From the NCBI GenBank assembly GCA_963669415.2, contig CAXXPS010000002.1, forward strand, positions 1,116,001 to 1,180,000: 64,000 bases of DNA, written 5' to 3'. Source of the DNA: JAWKWH01 sp963669415 (GTDB taxonomy: Bacteria > Pseudomonadota > Alphaproteobacteria > Rhizobiales > Rhizobiaceae). A program made the position numbers and the translations under genes. The notes below the pieces were generated by a model, which ran no database searches, had not been told where the DNA came from, and saw only the letters and a list, made by a program, of their open reading frames with translations. Positions 59,223-64,000 of the stretch are shown here, piece after piece (the stretch's first letter is position 1; each line of letters begins with the position of its first letter).

Positions 59223-61058
59223 ATGTGGAAATCGCCGAGGCTGATTGCATTATCCCTGGTTTTCCTGGCGGCACTGTGCGGCGCTGCCTGGGTCAGCTTC
59301 AGCACCGCTGAGCGGTTTTTCCTGGGAAGGCTCGCAGAACAAAACCAGGCAACGCTCAGGCTGGTCGCCGCCGGCCTGGAAGGCGCTCTCAGCCGCTATG
59401 AACCGCTTCCTGCACTAATTGCGGATAAGAACGAAGTTGCAGGACTGCTTTCAAAACAGGCGCAGCCCGGAGACACGCTTGCCGTCAACCTGGAACTGAA
59501 GCGCATCGTTTCGGATGTCCGCGCGTCAGACATTTACGTCATGGACAGGACCGGGCTTACTGTCGCCGCCAGCAATTTCGACACCGACAAGTCTTTCACC
59601 GGCAGAAATTTTGCATTCAGGCCATATTTTTCGGACGCCGTAGCGGGCCAGCCTGCCCTTTACTACGCGTTCGGCATCACATCATTGAAACGTGGCTTCT
59701 TCTTTTCCGCCCCTGTTCGAGGCGATAACGGGATCATCGGTGTGGTGGCCGTCAAAATCGAAGTGGAAGCTATCGAGGACAGTTGGCGTGGATCGGCGAC
59801 GCGGGTGCTTGTTACCGACCCTTCGGGCATCATATTCATGGCGAGCGAACCGGAATGGCTGTTCAATTCGCTGACGCCCTTAAGCGACGCTCAAAGGCAG
59901 GAAATCATAGATTCCCGCCAATACCCGACGGACCGCCTGGCTGCACTCCCAGTTGAGACCGGCGAGTTTCCCGCACAAGATATGTCCCGCTGGCAAATTG
60001 GTGAAGGCCAGCAAACCAGGGCTTATCTGTCCGGTAACCAACCTGTGTCCGATATCGGCCTGACATTGCACGTGCTGACACCAATGGCCTCTGTTACAGG
60101 AAGTGCTGCAACGGTGATGGCCGTTGTTCTTTTGGCAATGCTGCTGCTGGCCTTGATTGCCGGCGTTGTTCTGCAAAGGCGCCGCCGGCTTTTAAGTGAT
60201 ATGGAACGCCAGCGGCGCGATCGTGAGGAGCTCGAATTGCGGGTCGACGAACGGACGCGCGATCTGAACGAAGCAAACAGCCAACTGACGATCGAAGTAA
60301 AGGAACGTACCAACGCAGAAGAGCAATTGCGCTCCACCCAACGCGAATTGATTCAAGCGGGAAAACTGGCGGCTCTGGGCCAGATGTCAGCTGCCTTATC
60401 GCATGAACTCAACCAACCGCTCGCTGCCATCAAGTCATACGCCGACAATGCCAAGGCGTATCTCAACCTGGGAAAAGCAGACCAGGCCTCTGACAATATC
60501 GGCCGCATCTCCGAAATGGCCGACCGAATGGCCGAACTTGGCCGGCATCTGCGGAATTTTGCACGGAAACCCAAACAGAAGTTTGAAACAGCAGATCTCG
60601 CCGACGTATTCGATGCTGTCAGCCAGATCATGAGCGCGCGCCTGAAGGAAACCGGAGCCCAACTGGAGATACAGGACTTTGAAGAGCCGGTGATGGTCGT
60701 CGGCGGGTCGGTGCGTCTGCAACAGGTGCTGGTCAATCTCGTCAACAACGCACTTGACGCGATGAACTCGCTGCCAAAACAACGGGTGGAGGTCACCGCA
60801 GATTTCGACGGCGAAGAAGTGCAGGTCGTCGTTCGTGATTTCGGGAGAGGAATCGGCCAAAGCGATATCGATCAAATATTCGATCCGTTCTACACGACAA
60901 AGGATGTCAATGAGGGCCTCGGCCTCGGATTGTCGATTTCATTCAACATCATTCAGGATTTCGGTGGCCATCTAAGCGCCGCCAATCACCCCAAAGGGGG
61001 AGCCATGTTCAAAGTGACACTGAAGCGTGCCGATGCGATCAGGAGCGCTGCCGAGTGA
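59223..61058 (+). CDS. dctB: C4-dicarboxylate sensor histidine kinase DctB
   Basis: A 611-residue DctB. Membrane helix near 5-23, a periplasmic PAS/PDC sensing domain (IYVMDRTGLTVAASNFDTDK, FAFRPYFSDAVAGQPALYYA), second helix near 299-318 and a coiled linker. The HisKA domain has phospho-acceptor His394 in AALSHELNQPLAAIKSYADN; the HATPase part has NLVNNALDAM, DFGRGIGQSDIDQIFDPFYT and GLGLGLSISFNI. It senses C4-dicarboxylates and phosphorylates DctD. It overlaps dctD by 4 bp. Confidence 0.94.
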   Translation: MWKSPRLIALSLVFLAALCGAAWVSFSTAERFFLGRLAEQNQATLRLVAAGLEGALSRYEPLPALIADKNEVAGLLSKQAQPGDTLAVNLELKRIVSDVRASDIYVMDRTGLTVAASNFDTDKSFTGRNFAFRPYFSDAVAGQPALYYAFGITSLKRGFFFSAPVRGDNGIIGVVAVKIEVEAIEDSWRGSATRVLVTDPSGIIFMASEPEWLFNSLTPLSDAQRQEIIDSRQYPTDRLAALPVETGEFPAQDMSRWQIGEGQQTRAYLSGNQPVSDIGLTLHVLTPMASVTGSAATVMAVVLLAMLLLALIAGVVLQRRRRLLSDMERQRRDREELELRVDERTRDLNEANSQLTIEVKERTNAEEQLRSTQRELIQAGKLAALGQMSAALSHELNQPLAAIKSYADNAKAYLNLGKADQASDNIGRISEMADRMAELGRHLRNFARKPKQKFETADLADVFDAVSQIMSARLKETGAQLEIQDFEEPVMVVGGSVRLQQVLVNLVNNALDAMNSLPKQRVEVTADFDGEEVQVVVRDFGRGIGQSDIDQIFDPFYTTKDVNEGLGLGLSISFNIIQDFGGHLSAANHPKGGAMFKVTLKRADAIRSAAE

Positions 61059-62413
61059 CCGCGGAGAAAGACGACCACGAGATCATTTTTGTCGATGACG
61101 AGGAACATCTAAGGCTCGCAGCACAGCAGTCTTTTGAGCTGGCCGGACTGACTGCGAACTGCTTCGGCTCCGCCGAGGCAGCGCTTGAACGGATCACCAG
61201 AAATTTTGGCGGGATTATCATCTCGGACCTACGCATGCCCGTCATGGACGGGATGGGATTGATGCAGAGAGTGTTGGAAATCGACTTTGAACTGCCGGTG
61301 GTATTGATCACCGGGCACGGCGATATCCAAATGGCGGTCAGCGCGATGCGGGCAGGCGCCTATGATTTCATCGAAAAACCCTTTGCGCCGGACCACCTGA
61401 TCGAAGTAGCCCGCCGGGCGATCGATAAAAGACGGTTGACGTTGGAAAATCGGGAACTTCGGTCCAACCTTACCAAGCGCGACGATCTGGAAACACGGCT
61501 GACAGGCCGGACGCAGTCAATGATCGAACTCAGAAAGACCATCCGCGCTATCGCATCGACGGATGCCGAAGTCCTGGTTGTTGGAGAGACAGGCACTGGC
61601 AAGGAAGTGGCGGCCAGGGCAATTCATGCGCTTTCACCCCGGTCAGACAGGCCGTTTGTCGCCATCAACTGCGGTGCGCTCCCCGCAGATCAGATCGAAA
61701 GCGAGTTATTTGGGCACGAAATTGGATCATTTCCGGGGGCATTACGCGCGCGTTATGGAAAATTCGAACACGCGCGTGGCGGGACATTGTTTCTCGACGA
61801 AATTGAAACCATGACCCCGGACCTTCAGGTCAAATTGCTGCGGGTCATTGAGGAGAGAATGATTACCCGCCTGGGTTCGAACGAACCGATAAAGCTGGAT
61901 GTTCGGTTCCTGTCGGCAAGTCAGGCCAATTTGCAGGAGGCCGTCGATGCAGGACTGTTCCGGCAGGATCTGTTCTACCGGCTGGGGCGCATCACCGTGA
62001 CGATGCCTCCGCTTCGCGACCGGCGCGAAGACATTCCCAGACTGTTTATTCAACTGGCCAATGAAGCGGCGCGGCGTTATCGGCGCGAGTTTCCCGAAAT
62101 CCCATCGACAATGTTGGCTGAACTCGGGCTGCGCGAGTGGCCGGGAAATGTGAGACAGCTTCGAAACGAAGCAGACCGGTATGTGCTGGGCCTCGGGAGC
62201 ACGGAAATGGCAATGGCCGAAGATACCAAGCAGAAACTGTCCGACCGGGTTGCTGCCTTCGAAAAGAAGGTTATCGCGGCGGAGTTGGCGGCCCATGACG
62301 GTGTTCTGAAGGAAACACATGAGGCGTTGGGCCTGTCGCGCAAGTCTCTTTATGAGAAAATGTTGAAGCACGGGCTGGACAAAGCCGAGTTCACCGGACG
62401 CGAGAAACAATAA
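61055..62413 (+). CDS. dctD: C4-dicarboxylate response regulator DctD (sigma54 activator)
   Basis: A 452-residue NtrC-type activator. The receiver has Asp58 in GIIISDLRMPVMDG; the AAA+ domain has Walker A VGETGTGKEVAARA (177-184) and GGTLFLDEIETM (Walker B). The L1 loop, normally GAFTGA, reads GSFPGA at 224-229, with Pro at the usual Thr position. A FIS-type HTH ends the protein (LKETHEALGLSRKSLYEKML). The start is a GTG at 61055 overlapping the dctB stop. It would activate the adjacent TRAP genes from sigma54 promoters. Confidence 0.93.
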   Translation: MTAEKDDHEIIFVDDEEHLRLAAQQSFELAGLTANCFGSAEAALERITRNFGGIIISDLRMPVMDGMGLMQRVLEIDFELPVVLITGHGDIQMAVSAMRAGAYDFIEKPFAPDHLIEVARRAIDKRRLTLENRELRSNLTKRDDLETRLTGRTQSMIELRKTIRAIASTDAEVLVVGETGTGKEVAARAIHALSPRSDRPFVAINCGALPADQIESELFGHEIGSFPGALRARYGKFEHARGGTLFLDEIETMTPDLQVKLLRVIEERMITRLGSNEPIKLDVRFLSASQANLQEAVDAGLFRQDLFYRLGRITVTMPPLRDRREDIPRLFIQLANEAARRYRREFPEIPSTMLAELGLREWPGNVRQLRNEADRYVLGLGSTEMAMAEDTKQKLSDRVAAFEKKVIAAELAAHDGVLKETHEALGLSRKSLYEKMLKHGLDKAEFTGREKQ

Positions 62414-62616
62414 CGGGGAAGCGGCACCGCCGGCTGTCACGTATTCCGCCCATGAATCGGCGTAAATGTTACCATTTCCACCCATCGTGATTGGAATTTT
62501 TCTCTTATTTCGGACTGCATCCATCCTAAAGCTTGCCGAGTGGGGATTTTGTTGATCCTATTGCCGCAACTTCGCCAGGAAGATGTTCCGGCGCAGTTTC
62601 TAGCAGGAGGAATATC

Positions 62617-63621
62617 ATGAAATTTCTGAAAACGGCCGCGGCTGCGGCTAGCCTATTGGCAATCACGGCCACAGGTGCAGTGGCGGCTTGCGATGATGGC
62701 GAAATGGTCATCAAGTTCAGCCATGTTACCAACACCGACAAGCATCCCAAAGGCATAGCAGCAACGTTGCTGGCTGAGCGGGTCAATGCCGAGATGAACG
62801 GCAAGGCCTGTATGGAAGTGTTCCCGAACTCGACGCTTTACGACGACAACAAGGTGCTTGAAGCCCTGTTGAACGGCGATGTTCATTTGGCTGCGCCATC
62901 GCTGTCAAAATTCGAGAAATTCACCAAGAAGTTCAGGATTTTCGACCTGCCCTTCATGTTCCAGGACATCAACGCGGTCGACCGGTTCCAGAATTCCGAC
63001 GCTGGTCAGGCCCTGAAGGACTCCATGGTCAGGCGCGGATTGAAAGGCCTGGCGTTCTGGCACAATGGCATGAAGCAGATGTCTGCCAACAAGCCGTTGC
63101 TTAAACCTGAAGACGCCGCTGGACTGAAGTTCCGCGTTCAGGCGTCAGACGTGCTGGTGGCGCAATTTGAACAGCTTGGCGCAAATCCTCAGAAAATGTC
63201 GTTCAAGGAAGTTTATGGCGGCCTGCAGACCAAGGTTATCGATGGTCAGGAAAACACCTGGTCAAACATCTACGGCAAGAAGTTCTTCGAAGTGCAAGAT
63301 GGTGTGACCGAAACCAATCACGGAATTATCGACTATCTCGTCGTGACCTCTGATGAATGGTGGGAAGGCCTCGATGGTGATGTTCGCGATCAGCTTGGCA
63401 CGATTTTGAAAGAAGTGACCGAAGCGCGGAACAAGGAATCCACGGCGGTCAACGAAGCCAACAAGCAGAAGATCATTGAGGCCGGTGGCGAAGTGCGGAC
63501 CCTGACTGCGGACCAACGCCAGGCTTGGGTCGACGCATTGAAACCTGTCTGGGAAAAGTTTCAGGGCGATATCGGAGAGAACCTGATCAAAGCAGCACAG
63601 GCAGCCAACGAAGCGAGCTGA
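62617..63621 (+). CDS. dctP: TRAP transporter substrate-binding protein (DctP family)
   Basis: A 334-residue periplasmic binding protein: signal MKFLKTAAAAASLLAITATG to VAA, then MVIKFSHVTNTDKHPKGIAA and FPNSTLYDDNKVLEALLNGDVHLAAPS, the DctP-type ligand-binding fold. AlsoTNxWSN-type segment ENTWSNIYGKKFFEVQDGVT. CAGGAGG lies 6 bp before the ATG. It captures C4-dicarboxylates (or related acids) for the DctQM membrane part. An earlier ATG at 62533 is in frame but lacks support. Confidence 0.94.
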   Translation: MKFLKTAAAAASLLAITATGAVAACDDGEMVIKFSHVTNTDKHPKGIAATLLAERVNAEMNGKACMEVFPNSTLYDDNKVLEALLNGDVHLAAPSLSKFEKFTKKFRIFDLPFMFQDINAVDRFQNSDAGQALKDSMVRRGLKGLAFWHNGMKQMSANKPLLKPEDAAGLKFRVQASDVLVAQFEQLGANPQKMSFKEVYGGLQTKVIDGQENTWSNIYGKKFFEVQDGVTETNHGIIDYLVVTSDEWWEGLDGDVRDQLGTILKEVTEARNKESTAVNEANKQKIIEAGGEVRTLTADQRQAWVDALKPVWEKFQGDIGENLIKAAQAANEAS

Positions 63622-63654
63622 ACCTGACGTCACCCGTGTGACAAACCACCAAAA

Positions 63655-63683
63655 TACCGCGCGGAACCTGTTTTCGCGCGGTA
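63655..63683 (+). other. Intercistronic hairpin between dctP and dctQ
   Basis: TACCGCGCG / CGCGCGGTA, a perfect 9-bp stem with an 11-base loop, without a following T-run. It lies 34 bp after dctP and 31 bp before dctQ. Such hairpins often stabilise the mRNA of the binding protein so that it is made in excess of the membrane subunits. Confidence 0.6.
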
Positions 63684-63713
63684 CTCCATCCCGCCATCCA
63701 ATCGGGGACTAAG

Positions 63714-64000
63714 ATGGCCACAGCCGGAAACTCACGTCTTGATCGCCTGGAAGAGACCGTCATTGCGGTTCTTCTCGGTTTGATGACACTCATTACCTTT
63801 GCAAACGTCGTTGCGCGCTACATTTTCAATTCCAACATCCTGTGGGCGCTGGAAGCGACGGTTTTCCTGTTTGCCTGGCTGGTGCTGCTGGGCGCATCCT
63901 ATTGCGTCAAACATTCGCTACACATCGGCGTTGATGTTGTGGTCAAGGCTCTGCCAAGGGGACTGCAAAGGCTTTGCAGCCTTGCCGCTGTGCTGGCGTG
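63714..64000 (+). CDS. dctQ: TRAP transporter small permease DctQ (partial, 3' end off window)
   Basis: The start MATAGNSRLDRLEETVIAVL is followed by membrane segments LGLMTLITFANVVARYIF, LWALEATVFLFAWLVLLGAS and the beginning of another. The NVVARYIFN motif with E-x-T/F-L-F-A-W fits the DctQ small subunit. The gene runs off the right edge; dctM should follow. It is the membrane partner of DctP. Confidence 0.9.
   Translation, partial: MATAGNSRLDRLEETVIAVLLGLMTLITFANVVARYIFNSNILWALEATVFLFAWLVLLGASYCVKHSLHIGVDVVVKALPRGLQRLCSLAAVLA

Noticed and set aside
62414..62616. A possible sigma54 promoter (TGGGGATTTTGTTGAT-like) ahead of dctP
   Set aside because: The -24 GG fits but the -12 GC is not present (GA instead), so it is too weak to annotate even though DctD suggests a sigma54 promoter.

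Overview
The window looks like chromosome from an alphaproteobacterium of the order Hyphomicrobiales (Rhizobiales), probably a marine or soil relative of Hoeflea, Ahrensia or the Phyllobacteriaceae. The evidence is the cobS/cobT pair beside a J-domain gene and bolA, the lepB-rnc-era-recO block, a DUF1013/TrcR cell-cycle regulator, a SAM-II riboswitch ahead of metA, a 6S RNA gene before the formyltetrahydrofolate cyclo-ligase, a type III glutamine synthetase (glnT/glx-like) operon, and dctB/dctD next to a TRAP transporter. I see no prophage, CRISPR array, tRNA or rRNA. The species is an inference from gene content.

Layout. 1-7.1 kb: an EamA transporter (cut by the left edge), a DUF3108 protein, rpmB, a queuosine-precursor transporter, a phytase-like periplasmic protein, cobT, cobS and a J-domain protein. 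7.2-14.2 kb: bolA, then lepB-rnc-era-recO with 1-4 bp overlaps, a hotdog thioesterase, and a 927-residue DUF2339 membrane protein. 14.3-16.3 kb: an SDR plus zinc alcohol dehydrogenase pair behind a LacI-type palindrome. 16.3-30.4 kb: two divergent catabolic arms around a TetR gene and its likely operator. The left arm has two SDRs, an ACAD10/11-type phosphotransferase and a MaoC hydratase. The right arm has an acyl-CoA dehydrogenase, two MDR oxidoreductases, a complete Liv-type ABC importer and an acyl-CoA synthetase. Together they look like uptake, CoA activation and beta-oxidation-like breakdown of an organic acid, ended by a strong terminator.

31.4-40.5 kb is the most interesting region: an eight-gene operon divergent from a GntR/FCD regulator. 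It encodes a single-chain FAD amine-oxidase-like enzyme, a type III glutamine synthetase/gamma-glutamylmethylamide synthetase homologue, three subunits resembling N-methylglutamate synthase (GATase, GXGXG, FMN/Fe-S), an unrecognised 137-residue protein, a Nit-type amidase and an unrecognised 198-residue protein. The intergenic region carries four direct repeats at an exact 11-bp period and a 10-bp inverted partner. I read it as a gamma-glutamyl-amine pathway whose usual four-subunit dehydrogenase is replaced by one flavoprotein; the substrate is unknown.

40.5-53.8 kb is mixed housekeeping: a class I GATase, a GNAT enzyme, metA with Glu111 under a SAM-II riboswitch, a MoxR ATPase, 6S RNA, fau, a YmdB-type phosphodiesterase, a ChaC-like cyclotransferase and trcR. 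A WYL regulator-VOC-DUF1127 unit has two near-identical 18-bp palindromes, and pyrF sits with DUF1330. At 53.8-54.6 kb a GNAT gene is disrupted by a 266-bp MITE-like element flanked by a TA duplication. 54.7-64 kb holds a PHA depolymerase, an orphan LuxR gene, a PilZ protein, a BTLCP cysteine protease, the DctB/DctD two-component system (DctD with a GSFPGA instead of GAFTGA loop), dctP, and dctQ cut by the right edge.
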